A stretch of DNA of 64,000 nucleotides from NCBI RefSeq assembly GCF_029227915.1, contig NC_079877.1, forward strand, positions 23,151,851 to 23,215,850, given 5' to 3'. The translations under genes and the position numbers were made by a program. The notes below the pieces were generated by a model, which did not search any database, was not told where the DNA came from, and saw nothing but the letters and a program-made list of their open reading frames with translations. This document shows positions 38,803 through 52,700 of this stretch, in pieces (position 1 is the stretch's first letter; each line of letters opens with the position of its first letter). The DNA comes from Hydractinia symbiolongicarpus. Taxonomy: Eukaryota; Cnidaria; Hydrozoa; Anthoathecata; Hydractiniidae.

Positions 38803-40690
38803 TTTTGTGCTTCAAAAGAATTCGGAATAGGTAGAGCGAACATTCGAATATTTGAACTATATGTGAAAGTGTATATATACGTACAACGCGCTTGTTTGAA
38901 TTCGAAATTAGAAAATCAATGAATTAGTACACAGGGTGTCCAGTGCGCGGAGAGCCTAATAGATTTGAAATAATCAGGGACTTTTTTTACTTATCGAAAA
39001 CTCTGGAGAAACTCTAACATTTGCCGTATACTCTCTGTCTGTTCGCAAGAAGAAACGTCGTACTACGGAAACACGAAATGCAATATTTTAAGGACGGGCA
39101 AACCCGTGGGTTTAATCAAGTTCTATCGTCTAGTCGGGCGAAAACTTTTTGATCAGTGTTTATTACGAATGTTGACTAACTTCTGCAATTTTGTTGCTGT
39201 CAATTAAACAACATCCGCTCAGGTGTTGAATTTTAGAAATTAAAAAAGAAAAAAAAGGAAAAAAATTCTCTCGTTTGGCTTTAGGAGGTTTTAGAAACCG
39301 ATTTGGGTGAAAAAAACTCTTCCGTGATATTTTGTGGGAAAAAATCCGTTATGTGATAAATTTATAAAAGTACGTATTATCAACTGGTATGGTAACTGCG
39401 AGAATAGGCACAGGATAGTGGTCAGTGTTTGGATTCCTTGAGAGACTTAATTTTTTAGTTTCTAGTAAATTATAACGTTAATTGAGTGTTATCGTTAAAT
39501 TACAAAAACTTGCTTATGCTTTGAAGTCTACTTGCATTTTTCTCAAATTTTGCTGTTGTTGTTTTTATTTGGTTGTAGTTTGTACGTAGGTTGGTTGCAG
39601 CTTATTTCGACCTATCGAGCGCCATAACTGTTTTAATAAACGCCTGGAGGCTTAATTAAGTTTTAAAATTTTTAGTGAACCTGGAGACATATTATCGATA
39701 GAGGTGTTTATTTGAGCATTTACGGACAACTTTTGATTACTGCTTGCGGAATAAATATAATGAAGTTTTATATATACGCTTTTTTAGAAGGATGTCAGGT
39801 TGAGATTTAAAGTAAAAATAATAGGTCTTGATAGAATTTTAGTATTCTTATAAAAATGCCTATATTTGGGAAACAATTCGGAATTTTATCTTTTTCACTT
39901 ATTTTTATAATTTTTACTTAGAGCTGGTTAGAAGATTTGCATCCATATTATCTTTTTTTATCTACGTAAACGAAATAGATTTCTCTAGTTTGTAATTCAC
40001 CTAAGTGGAGATTTTTAGTGCATCCGAAAAAAATTACTTTATTTAGTGGTTGGAATTTTTCAGGCTTTTTCGCTGATATGCACGAAGCGAATGGAATGTC
40101 AAATGAAAGACAAAATTGGAGTCCTTTTTTATAAAAAAAAGCGGCTTGAGGAAATTTTATCTGCTGGTTTTTGCGGTATCGAAAGAGATAGCCTTGAATA
40201 TTTTTCTTGTGTCCCAATGTAATAAGATCAACAGGAGGTAAAGTGAAAAAGCTTTGTTATATTTCTTATTTTCACAAGATTCTTACTTATCCACGATTAC
40301 ATTTATTGCAAACATACGAAATTTGTGGGTAACCGAGAATGGTTTCTTTAGTTATTTGGATTATTTAAGGCGCTGTTTACATCGCTGTTTACATTTTCGG
40401 TTTTTATCATTGTTGTAATTATTCCTAATGTTGTATTTATATCTTGCGTTGGAATATATGCATCAATTATGTATAAACTGTTTCTATACGCTACAAACTT
40501 TCCATCTATATCAGAAACAAAAAAAGATATTCTACACCTAATAAACCGTCTTTTAGTTCAGAGTTAAAAACTTCGGCCCCAGTGCCTTATTTTCTTTTTT
40601 TGATATCGGGACCTCGTCCTGGTATAAAAAAGAGATAGTGCTCTAAGGTTGAGGTTGGAGTGTTTCGTCCAAGGGTTTTATTGTGACTAG
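38803..40690. other. Intergenic, nothing recognised
   Basis: No supported exon. A GTTTATT-type dispersed repeat fragment lies at 39625-39720. The long minus-strand ORF at 39948-40217 has no recognisable features. Confidence 0.35.
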
Positions 40691-40704
40691 ATAGTTTCAG
40701 TCAA

Positions 40705-41016
40705 ATTATCCTAACCCTATAGAGCTGGTGTTGAGTATTTAAGATTCGACTGCAGAGCGAAAGGCCGTGGGTTTAATCTTCAGCCAAGTTATGTCAGAGA
40801 TTATAAAAGTGTGAATCGATCCTTCCTGCTTAATATTCAGCACGAGAATATGATTAATATCTTAGGCGGTTGTGAAGTTGGCCATCTGCTGTGCTTTCAC
40901 GCCTTCCGTAGCTCAGAGGAAGGCGCTTAAAATGCACTGGGACCTCCTTGTTGATAAGAATACCATTATGATTTAAAGAGGCTATCCTGGGTAAAAAAAT
41001 ATAATAATAATATCCC
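40705..41016 (+). mobile_element. SINE-like repeat with (AAT)n tail
   Basis: A tRNA-like 5' part with a degenerate box B (GTGGGTTTAATCTTC near 40768) is followed by a body including CTTCCGTAGCTCAGAGGAAG and GGGACCTCCTTG, and ends in TAATAATAATA at 41000-41014. The form fits a decayed tRNA-derived SINE; box A is not convincing. Confidence 0.5.
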
Positions 41017-41639
41017 TTTGTAAAACGAGATTTACGGAACGCAATAAATAAAGCGTAAAGTTTTACGACGACCGAAAAACACCGTATCCCGATGAAAAAT
41101 TTTAAATTCTGCTTGAGTTCATGACTTCGTGTTAACAGTTATCGATAAGACACCGGCTATTTCTAAGCTTAAATTAAGGCAATCACCTTCTTATTTTTAA
41201 GGCGTGGGTCTTTCTTTTAAACTTGTTACAGCTCTGATGGTTATTCGACCTATAAAAAGAGTGAGAGTTGTTATAAGTTTTCCGAATATTAAGACTGGAA
41301 CTAATGTGCCGTGTAACGGAGCACGGATATTATGTAACGAAAATAATTAATGGACGGCTTGTTTTTGAATAGATCCTTTTTCAGTTAATAAATAATCAGC
41401 TTCTCGACACTTGAGCTGTGTTTGTTGTCTAAAGACAAGGCCGTTGGGTAGCCCAATTCATTCTCTTTTTAAAACAAATGGTAAGTTATGGCAGTCCAAC
41501 TTTGGTATCCGTCTTTTGAGGGTTCAAAACAAAAAGAAAACAGGCTCAAAAGATAAAAACATTCATCCTTGGTCCAGTCTTTAATGGTGCTTATAAAACA
41601 GCATGCACTACTTTCCATGCAAATTAAAACGCATCCAGG

Positions 41640-41705
41640 AGATTGGGGACAAGGTTGATAAACTACAAAAACGCGCCACCAAAGTGGTTCTTTCCTTGGC
41701 GTGTT
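41640..41705 (+). pseudogene. LINE RT C-terminal scrap (CR1/L2-like)
   Basis: Reads EIGDKVDKLQKRATKVVLSL, which matches the 'hxxLQKRATK' segment that follows the RT in CR1/L2-type and related non-LTR elements. Only this short piece is recognisable; flanks are eroded. Confidence 0.45.
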
Positions 41706-42717
41706 TACTTTGAATACATATTTTTTGTTTTGTGTTTGTAAGAATGTCTAATTGGATTGTTGCCATGCCAACTATTTTCCTCACACTAGCTATTATTGCG
41801 TATCACTTTATCCCTCTGTTGTTGCAACAACGGATTTCATTGTACCAGTAAAATCGTCTGTAATGCTGCAACAATGGAGTTCCATTTTATGGTCCATTTA
41901 ACTTTTTACCCTCTGTTTTGAATACAGATTCATATAAAAATAATCGATTAAGTAGAGAAAATAAGTCCTGACGATATTTTGTACCGTAACGTAAATGAAA
42001 CATTCAGTAAATATATAAACAAGCCATGGATAATCTTTTGTTATAAAGCCGGCCAATAACAGTGTTATTAATTGCTACTTTGTCGCTGTAAAAGCTGTTA
42101 TGTTATGTTGATACTGTCATTTGATAGTCACTATTTAACAACTTTCATTTTTAAAGTTAAACTCTTTCATCCTTGAGATTGGAAATGTTGTTTTTACTTG
42201 TTCATGGCAATCATATGAAAGTTAAACGCAAGGAGGAAACTTTGTACAATGTCTTAATTATGATTGGTTATAGTATTTTAGGCTTACTTATACTTTTCTA
42301 GGGAGGATTGCTTGTTAAAATACATTTTGCAATTGTACGAGAAATAATGTGTGATGTGTGTGGCTGTCGTTATGTTTATTATTTTTATATATTTTATTAT
42401 TTGCTGACTTAGCCATATCATTTTTAAATTTCCTTTCTTTCGCTTTAAAGGACATCCACGCTCATGTTGTAATATGCATAAAAGTTCATCATTTTGTTAA
42501 AGGGACTTCCTTTTACAAGAAAATTTACCGAATTTTTCTTGATTGGTAATTCTTTCATAAGGTTTTTATACAACCTCGAACCCAGGGCCTGCGTTTCATC
42601 CTCATATCAAAAACACGCTACAGGCCCTTGGATCGACGTTGGTTTTATAATATGCATATGGTACAATTTTTATTCAGAGTATATACAAACTTTTTCTTCT
42701 ATGCAAAACAAACCGTA
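41706..42717. other. Intergenic, nothing recognised
   Basis: No supported gene. AACCTCGAACCCAGGGCC near 42570 belongs to the CCTCGTTCCCAGGGC repeat family. Confidence 0.35.
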
Positions 42718-42720
42718 TAA

Positions 42721-42866
42721 AGGGGGATTTTCACGAAGCGAATTGAACGGAGAATTGTATCTGAGCATGCGCAGTTTTGTTTGTTTTGATTTTGCATCGA
42801 ACATCGCATGCTCAGATACATTTCGCCAACGAATTCGTCGCTCAATTGCTTCTTGAAAATCCCCCT
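42721..42866. mobile_element. PIF/Harbinger-type MITE with TAA duplication
   Basis: A 146-bp element beginning AGGGGGATTTTCA and ending TGAAAATCCCCCT, with inverted homology running well inside (ATCTGAGCATGCG against CGCATGCTCAGAT). It is flanked by TAA at 42718-42720 and 42867-42869. A 3-bp TWA duplication and short G-rich TIRs are typical of PIF/Harbinger-derived MITEs. Non-coding. Confidence 0.8.
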
Positions 42867-42869
42867 TAA

Positions 42870-43764
42870 GGACATACATTTATTTTTCTTTATAAAAAAA
42901 CAAGTACTGAAGATCTCTGAAGTTTTAAAAACTTTTACTGATGTAGCTAATTTACTTAAAAAAATTAAGAAACTTATTTGGGAGCTTGTGATTGTCCTAT
43001 CCCCCTTCTTCCCCCATCCCTAACACAATTTTGAAGAAACCGTTAAATTTCCCTAAGCAGCAGTTTTTTATACCTTGTTTTTATGTAGAAGTCTAATTTG
43101 CAACGAAAATATGGCATTTGTAATCTCAATATTTAAAATTTGATAAATTATTTCTTTTCTTAAGAACCTAACATAAGAATCTATCGTTAAGGAACGTACA
43201 CCACTAGGCCGTGTACTTGATTTCTTATGAAAAAGTACGTGTAACTCTTCTGTTAGTCAAAAACTAAGAAGTATTAAAAAACCTAAACTCTACGTAGCTT
43301 TTTAATTATGGTAAAAAAACCAACAAACAAATTTCTCGTTACAGTAATTTTCAATAAGACCTTATTTTCAGACCAGAAGATTCATTAAAAAATAGTTTCA
43401 AGTCTCCCTATATGCATCTTTTTTGTTATTATTGAAAACGCAGATTTCTGCGAGGATATTGTTATCTTCTGTACAGTTTATAGGAGGCCCTTATCGATTT
43501 GCTCACAAAATTTCTTGAGATAAAATCTAATTGTGATATTTCTCCTGAAAACACAGGTTGCTGTTTTGAAGAGTGTTTTTATTTTTATTTTCTTCGCTTC
43601 TTAATGTTTATTTTTATTTAATTCTGTTTTACAAGAAAACACATTCTTGGAAATATGGATAATTAACGTCAGTTAAAGCTGCAAGCCATTCCTCATATTA
43701 CAGTTATTGGGAGTAACCCGTCTAAACGTCATCCTTTGATATCACTGTTTTTAACAGGAATAAA
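42870..43764. other. Upstream of Alr-like gene A
   Basis: AT-rich with no ORF of interest; presumed promoter/5' UTR of gene A. No TATA box or TSS could be fixed. Confidence 0.3.
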
Positions 43765-46700
43765 ATGAAGTCGAATAATGATGGTAAGATATTAATAGTT
43801 CATTAAAATCGCATTCATTCAAAAGGTTTAGGATAAACGAGGCAATAAATTGCTTGTCTCTTTTATTCAGTTCGTTGTTATAAGGATTTACACAGCACAC
43901 TTGTGCTAAATAATATCTGATAGATAGAATATAATATCTGATAGAATTCGTTATTCCTAAGTTGCAGGATCAATTTTAATTTTCGGTTAAATCTATTCAG
44001 TGAATAAAGTTTATTGTCTAGTTAATATTTTAGGGGAAATATTTTTACCCCAAAAATATTGCCCCCCAAAAATTCATCTTCTCAAATTTTTTGATCAACA
44101 AAAATGAAGAATTTGCCCAACCTCGTCCTCAGGGCATCTTGTATCTTTTCTAACATCGGACGGCGATACGAACATGTTATTCTCGCCGTCCAGGTTATAG
44201 AAAAGAGACAACAGGCGCTGGGAACAAGGTTGGAATTTGCCAATAAACAAAAAAAAACTAAACACGCATAGTTGAGTAACTAATGGGTTAAAACCTTTCA
44301 GAAAACAAGAGGACAATATTTCATCCAACTTTGAACCAATAATTGCTAGCTGCTTATTAAAATAATAATAAAAAAAATGGCTAGCTCCCAGGGCCACACA
44401 TTTTATACAATCAAAATGGTGCCAAGGTAGAGGTAGTTACACGTTAATTACCTTTAATCTGAAATTTAACTAATTCTAGGTATATACTAAATGGCTCACG
44501 TTTTATCATTTTTAATATAAACCTAATTAATCATGATTTGAGACATGTTATTTTATTTTAGCCTTTAGAATAAAAATAATTGGGGAAATTCCTGAAAAAT
44601 GACACATTCTTACTGACAACGGAAAATAACTTTCCCTATAACAACGTCGAATAAAAGAAACATCAACCATCACGTTATGTAAACAGCGCAAATGTAAAAG
44701 AGCCACCTCGTTCCCAGGGCTTTTTCTTTGATTTCTGATATGTGGCTAGGACGTTTCGCAACAGCAGGTAGATATGTGAGAAAGTAAGAAAAAAGCACTG
44801 GGAATGAGATTGCACAAAATCTGTGGAAAGCAGGAGCAAAAGAGGTATTTTCTACGAATGAGAAAAACTAAAAATCAGCAGGTTGGCAATTCCTAAGTGA
44901 TTAAAGTTACTCTTCCTCTACTCTCTTAACCGCTATAGGTTCTTTCTCAATCTTTTGCTTAAGTAAAGCACGAATTGCGACTTGCTACTTACTGTTAAAA
45001 GTTACTGCATTAAATTTACAAATTACGAGTTAAAAACAAGCACTTATAACAAAGAAAGAAAGGTTCTTATGTTCGTCGCAGAGATTATCTTCAACCCTAT
45101 TAGAGAATGCACGCCTTACTTTGCCAAGAAATAGTTTTAAGTTAAATCCCCATTTTTAACTCGCCGTTCAAATATAACACGCTAATACCTTATATGGAAA
45201 CCGTTGGATATCATTTTCAAGGAGGGAATTTCCATGAATACAGACAATTATTAAAAGAATCTTTTTTTCTTTTAGAGACGTTATTGTGGCTTATGACAGT
45301 TATCTCTTTTGCAGTATTTCATTCTGGTAAGTACACTTATATACAGATAAAAGACAATAAGAAGTGATTCGGCTCTGCAATTTTTTTTTCTTTTTACTAA
45401 CTTCCAATTATGTTTTCTCGCCGACTTTCGTTTTCTTGTGTTTTAAGCGTGTTAACCTAATTCGTGCTTAGGGTGAAAGGACGGGGGGCTTCCCACCCAA
45501 GCATTAAGGAGCCCGCAAATATCCATAAATAGGGTTAAACAAGATCGTCTAAAAAATAACAAGTTACAACCGCTGGATATTTCAGTTGGGATTTTTGTTG
45601 GAATTGTTATAGAAAAAAGAAAATTTGTTATTTTCCCTTTGTTGTTACAGTTATGTGTTACTCACTCTGTGCCAAATGCTGTTGCTTTGTAGTAAAAATC
45701 ACAAATTTGACATGTTGGTAAAATTTAGTCAGGAAAAAGTAAATTTTGTGCAAGTGACTACAGGCTAATGACATTTAGTTAAACTTTTACCAAAAAATAA
45801 TCTATTTTTCAACCTCGTCCCCATGGCTCTTTTTTCAATTTTTGATATTGGAATGGTGTTCAAAAAAAAGCCCTGGCTGCAGCGGGACAATTTTCCAGTA
45901 TGATTGGCTCCGGAAATTTAATGCCAGACACATAAAGACAGCACATGATAGTAGTTGGAAATGGAAGAATTTTTTAAACAAGTTATCAATGGTTTAAGGC
46001 AAGAGAAAGAGAGAAAAATTCATTGGGACGAGGTCGTCTATTTTAGTTAACTTTTTAACGATAAGGTAACTGGTAACATCCTTTGTAAATAACTACGTCT
46101 AAAAGATACTATCGCTTAAATTAGGCAGGATTACTGACAGGAGATATAGTACTCTCTTTTGCGCAAAAATATTTCTCGTAAAATTTATCAGTACAAATAT
46201 CTATATTATATTCGACAAAATACTCGTGGGTAGATTAACGAATTTTATAGATTATTCAAACAAGTAGATATGTACGCGATTTTAATAATATTGTTGCAAG
46301 ACAAGTTCTCTTCGCGATTTTGTGTGAAATTGCAAAAAAAAATTTAAAGGGGTGAATTCAGCATCCAGTGCCATAGCCTAGAAAACAATGTCGTTAGCAA
46401 GAAGTGTTAAAACGGGGATGCGATTAACAATGCTATCTATCCTCTCTAAATCTGTCTCCATTCTTATTTTCCACAAAGAAAAAGCTGAGTAACAAGATCT
46501 AATCAAAATTGCTAATCGAACGACAACAGACTATGTCAGAAAATTTGCGAGCAAAGATTCGTAATTACTATCGACTTCATTTACATGTATACATTCTGTG
46601 TTTTACCCAATATAGACAGCTTAAGTTTGAAATATTTTTTGTCTGTAAGTCACAAAAATTGTGTGGCTTTCTTTAAAAACTAAACTATTTACCAACTCAT

Positions 46701-49700
46701 TATTTTCAAAATCACTTCGCCAGTCCTGACATTTTGTCAAAAATTTCAGTTAGGACTTATTTTGTAGACCCTCTGATGTGAAGTCCGCTGATGTGAGATC
46801 CTCTGGTTTGAGGTCCTCTGATGTGAGGTCCTCTAATGTGAGGTCCTCTGATGTGAGGTCCTCTGATGTGAGGTCCTCTGATGTGGTCAGCCTCTTTGAC
46901 GTAGGTTTATGTGGATATGCAGCCATGTCATAAAGTATTATGTTTTTTACCGAACACAATAGCTTAATGAAGTAAGGTTTCAGAAATATCGCTTGAAAAA
47001 ATTAAAATTTAATTTAATGTAATATAAAATTTTAGGGTATTGTGGCGAAATCATCATTATAAAATCTCAAATCACCGGCGTTGTTAGAGAATCAGTGGAT
47101 ATTTCCTTTATTATTGACACGTTCAATGGAGAAAGTCTTTTATCAGTTAAAGTATTTCAGCTTCCCGACAAGTTAAACCCTGTTGCTGTTGGTTCTTCTT
47201 CTGCCTTTACTGTAGCAAAAGGAGGGAGTTTCGGTGGACGAATACAGGCAAACGTTGAACCAGCAAAGGGGAGATATACTCTAGCAATAAGCACATTAAA
47301 GTACGTCGATGAAGCAGCATATGAAATTACTGCAACTTTTTATGAAAGCACAGCCGAAGTTCGTGTATTGAGAAAAACGATCGACTTAAAAGTTCAAGGT
47401 AATATAAACTATTACTTCCAAGGGGGATTTCGCCCCTCGTACATATTTCCGCATCACTATTTCATACATTCTCGCCCTCCTGTTAGCACGACGTTATGAA
47501 ATTTACTTGGACGGGGGTATTACTATAATTGTAGGTGCGATTATGATGCGGTTTTACTTTAATAACCCCCTGTTTTCAAAAAAAAATTGCGGGAAGATTA
47601 CAGGAATGTGAGCTACCATGTTGAACAGACAGACAAAATTCGGGTATTATAAATGTAGGATCCAAGTTCTTTTATCCTACTCTACGTATTACTGGGGAAA
47701 GTTTATCATTTCTTCAACATGATAGTTTAGTAGGCGACGTTTCGGGAGATCCTTCTTCCATCATCGGGCAAAGTAAAATGATGTTGAGCATGTATTTATA
47801 TAATCGCAGAGGATCGAAATTCTTAAAAATTAACCAATCAAAAACGAGCTGATAATTACAGTTAATTACGGTAAATAACATTTTCGGACATAGATGTAGG
47901 TAACTACTACTTCTGTAGGGCTGGTAACCAAATCTCAGGAAGTTGAACGAGATGCTGTTTATGTTTGGTAGTGTTTAAGTGACTAATAATATATTTTAAA
48001 AAATGGAAATCAACATCTCTTGTTACGTAGCCACAATTTCGTCACACATTTTTTATCAGTTGTGTAGATTAATGAGAACTAAATTTCGCGGAGATTATTT
48101 TTTGTAAGGTTGTTGGCGAAAAAAAATCTACAAAATTGAATTCCCGCGAAATTTAAACCACAAAAATTACAAAAAAACACAAAGAAATAAAGAAACAACA
48201 GTGACAACAAAAACAACAACAAAAACAACATAAAAATATTCTTTTCAGTCGACTTCCTCGTTCATGTTGGCTGAATTAATTGGATGGGAAAAACCCATAC
48301 CCTTAAACGGCAGGATTTTTTTTCGTTTATGTATTAGGTGGACCAGACAACTGCGGAGAAAGATTATCACCAATCACATTGGTAGAAGAAGAACAAGCTA
48401 GTGTATTTGTAGCATTCCTGTGTGGTAACCCGAAACCAACAGTTCATTGGACGATAGGAAGAAGGCAAATTTCCTCATATGTGGATAATACGCCATCGAC
48501 AGGAATGTATAAGTACAGCACAAACATAAAAATAACGTTAGAAACATGTGGAGAGACAGTTAGATATGTTGCAGCAGGTTATGGAAGAGAACTCACATCA
48601 TCGACAGTAATAAAAGTATCATGTAAGGTTTGTTTTTATTTTATGCCAATTTCCAGAATACCCGCTTTTTTGGAGAAACCAGTTTATAAGAACTGACTAG
48701 TCGGCTGTCAAAAAATGTAGAAAGATTTACGAGTTGTAAAATTAAAATTATAAATTAGAAACTTTTTTCAAACACGCCTTTCATCAATTAATAGCATTCA
48801 GGTATTATTACCTGGTGTAATAAGGAAACGTATATCGAGTAGGTTATAACAAAACGGGAGACTACTTAAAAGTTATCGATTTTAACAGTACAGTAATCAA
48901 TTAAGATGATGAGTAAAAGGCGAAAAAGTGGTTATTTTATCTTTTCTTGTATATTTGTTGACGAAAGTCTCTTTGTTGCTGAAAGTCACGCTTTTGATTC
49001 AATATCTTCCTTACAGAACCCGTCGAATTAAGAAAACTTGTTAAGAAACATTTTTTTAATAAAATGACCTCAGAATTCGTACTATTTGGTCGCTTGCTTG
49101 CCTCTTTATAAAAAACGGGTATGCGAGTGCTTCTCCAAAACATGTTTATTCTTGTTTCACATGTGTAGTTGAAATAATTCTTTTAAAATTTAGCTCTTCC
49201 AAAGCCAGTGAAGCATTTCAAATATTATCCAATGGGAGGAAACTGTTTCAAATTTACCTGGCTAGCTCAAAATACAGGTCTCTGCAAAACTCACTTTGAG
49301 CTCCAATTGTTGTTAAAGAATAACAAAGTGAAAAGGCAAAGCATATCGCCAATGACAACCGGCACTTTTATTCATTGTGAGGTGGACTCTGCATCGCTGA
49401 AGAAAATATATAAAGCGAAAATAAGAAGTATTTATCAAGACGGCGCAACGAGAGTGGAGGGAAGTTGGAGTTTGCTGGAGTTAGAAAAAAGTGGAGATGA
49501 TAATAAAGATACTAATAGTAAGTATTTCTCACATAGTATTTTTCGACTAGTTCAGTACCAGACACAGTTAAGTAAGTTTGGAACTAAACTGTTCCATGTG
49601 TTTATGTGTGTGGTGCTTCCACACGAAATAGTAATGTAAATAGTAATGATATTCCAATTCTCCATAATCCAGATCATGTCCATAATTTGAATAAATTTAA

Positions 49701-52700
49701 TTTCACCGTGAAATTTCCTTAGGTGAGTTTAAAAGCATTAAATCGAAACAAAGACAAAAAAAATCATCACATTGGATACTAAATATAACTAAAAAGGACA
49801 TAAATATGCTTTCGTGTATTTGATATCCACAACGTGTTCGATATTAGCACTTACCTTTTAAATCAAGTTTTCTGACGAAGTAAACTTTTTTGAGCCAACT
49901 AACTAGGTATATTCTTCTAAATTTTGCCTAGAAACAACAGTCGAAACAACAAAAATGTTTGATAGGTATTTATGACCTTCTTACAGCTAATAATATAGTA
50001 TTTTTTACAAAATAAAGCTTCTCATGTTTTCCCTTTGTTTCCTCTTCAAAACAAACTTTTAATTTTTATTGGTGTGTATTATATTTTGCAGACTGTGACT
50101 TTTTTTGCCGCTTTTTTGGCGTTAGTTTTTAAAGGTTTTACCGTTCCTTTATTTAGATAATATCGACTTGACGGTTGGCTTGGTAGTGGGCCTGCTGGCC
50201 ATAATTGTTATTGTTGTTATTGGATTGTGTTGTTGGAAAAAATCTCGTGATTGGCTAGGTATTTTTTAATAAAAAGGCATTCAAAAAGTACGTTTGCCCT
50301 AAGCAGAAGAGGAGAGATAAGGGAAGAGGGAGTAGGAAGGGGGGGAGGGGAGTAGGAAGGGGGCAGGAGGGAGGAAGTGTAATAACAAACAAAAACAAGC
50401 AATGGAGGGGCTTCTATTTTTCGTGTACGTTCGCTTACCCCCCAAAAATTATTTCTTCTATTTTACTTTTTGACTGATTGTTTACGGCTATGCGATACTG
50501 TATTTCGGTAAGTTGTTAGTGGTCATTATTGCTAGATGTGTGTAAAAATAATGACCAACTAATATTTGCTTCGCTTTAGTGATCTCAAATAACACAAACA
50601 AAAAGATCTGAAATTTGTTTGTTTCTACGCTATATCAAAAAGGTTTTTTATACTATTAATAATAAGAGGTCTAAAGATTTTTAAAGTTCAACTTTCACTG
50701 TCTCGTATTATGGACAGAAGAATAAATTCTTGCGATAATTTTATGTATCAAAAATGTGTGCGAGTGGAAACGCCAATTATGCACATTCTCATAACAAATT
50801 CTTACCTCTATTTGTTAACACTCAAATTATTTGTACACTTTTAATGGAACCCAAATACCCTGTTTTGTTTGATTGTCGCTTTTTCTCCTGGAAATCGCAG
50901 TTTAATTTGTAATTCAATGGACTTGCCAACATGATCTTCTACCTTGTACACTATAAAAAATCTAAGTATAACGTGGCCACTACGGATCGTTTCATAACAA
51001 TCCATTCTCCTTATACCGAGCAGACGTTGTAAAAATCAAAAGTGGTGTTGTGAAAACCTATATTTGAGTATAGCCTCAGAGAAAGAGTTCTTATGATAAA
51101 ACTTGAGTCTTGATTCTTTTTTAATGTGTATGTCAGGGTAAATCTTACACAACAAGTTGTTGTAAACCCTTCAACATAAAGAAAAGCATTTTAAAGTTTC
51201 GCGAAGAATATCAGATTTTTTAATGTGGTAAAATTGAATAAGATTACAGAAAATATATTTTACTTTTTAAGGTTACAACAGTGCCATTAGGAGAACACAG
51301 TTGGATCTGATCCGCAAAGTGTATTTTTTGCTTAAATGAGCGTGTTAGTAGTAAAACCAAAGAAAGCTTGTTACAATGAAAATGAGCAGTTCATGCGCAT
51401 CACAAGTTTTTATTTAAGAAGTTAAAAAAAGTTTTATCAGGTGGTTAGGAAGTTTCTTGTGGATCTCAAGAATAAAAAAATCAAAACAAACCACCTCATC
51501 TGAAAGCTTGGGTAAAATGGAGCATTTAAGAGTTTTCCTGATAGAAAACCAGATGGATTTATCACATTGCAGTGACTTTGCCATTCCCCATGTCCAACTT
51601 CTAGGTACCCAGCTAATTTGTTGTTTTTATTATTTTGTTGAAGTTTTTCGGGAAATTGCAATATCTTGGTTGTCCTTGTAACGTCTCCAGTAACAAAGCA
51701 GCGACGAAATAAAGAGAGCAAAGGCCAGGAAGAGTTTGAGGCCGAGGGGAGAAAAACGGAACACTTTTTTATATACTTATTTGGTTTTTATAAACTTATG
51801 AGACATAGTTGAGTTGTACCATTAACACACCAAAAATATTTAATTGATCATATTTTATATTTTTACATATACTTTAGTTGACAAGATATGCCGATGCAAA
51901 AGGAAAGAAGGGTACGAAGAATTTGATAACAATGGATATTGTGGAAACGGTCCGTATGGAAATTTAAAAATCATTTATAATCCTAAACGGAGACCATACT
52001 ATGAACCTTCTGACAAGGGTCCAGCTGGTTATCAACCTCCACCACTGGAGCCTTATATTACACAAGATCGAAATCAATATACAGACGAAAAAGCAGTGCC
52101 AATAGCACTAAACAACCCGATGAAGAGATATAAAGAGAATGAAGACGATGATTTTCTTGAGGAAGAAGAAAGAGAACGGGAGAATAACAAAGATCACTCA
52201 AGTAGCAGTCAAGATCAAGTTGGGCCAAATATATTAAATCAAGAGAAAGCAAATGGAGTGAATCGAAAGAGAGGTAGGAAAGTATATGGAGGGGAAAGAA
52301 GTGGAGTAAATCAAGAGGAAGTCGGTGGAGTAAATCAAGAGGAAGTCGGTGGAGTAAACCAGGATGAAGGAAATGACGTAAATCAAGAAGGGGCGCTCGC
52401 AGTAAACCAAGAAGGTGCAAATGAAGTAAGTCAGGAGAGCGTAAATGGAGAAATTCAAGAAGGAGCAGGCGCAGGAAATCAAGAAGGCTCAAATGAAGTA
52501 AATCAGGAAGACGTAAATGGAGTGAATCAGGAGTGTGCAAGTGGGGCAGTTCAAGAGGGAGAAGGTTCAGGAAGTCAACAGGGAGCCAGTGAAGTGAATC
52601 AGGATGGAGCAAATGGAGCAGTTCAAGAGGGAGAAGGTGCAGTAAATCAAAATGTTGCAAATGAAGTGAAACAAGAAACAATAGAAACATCCAGCACAGG

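Noticed and set aside
46750-46959. Minus-strand TSEDL-repeat protein
   Set aside because: Produced by the 15-bp intronic minisatellite; no splice or start context.
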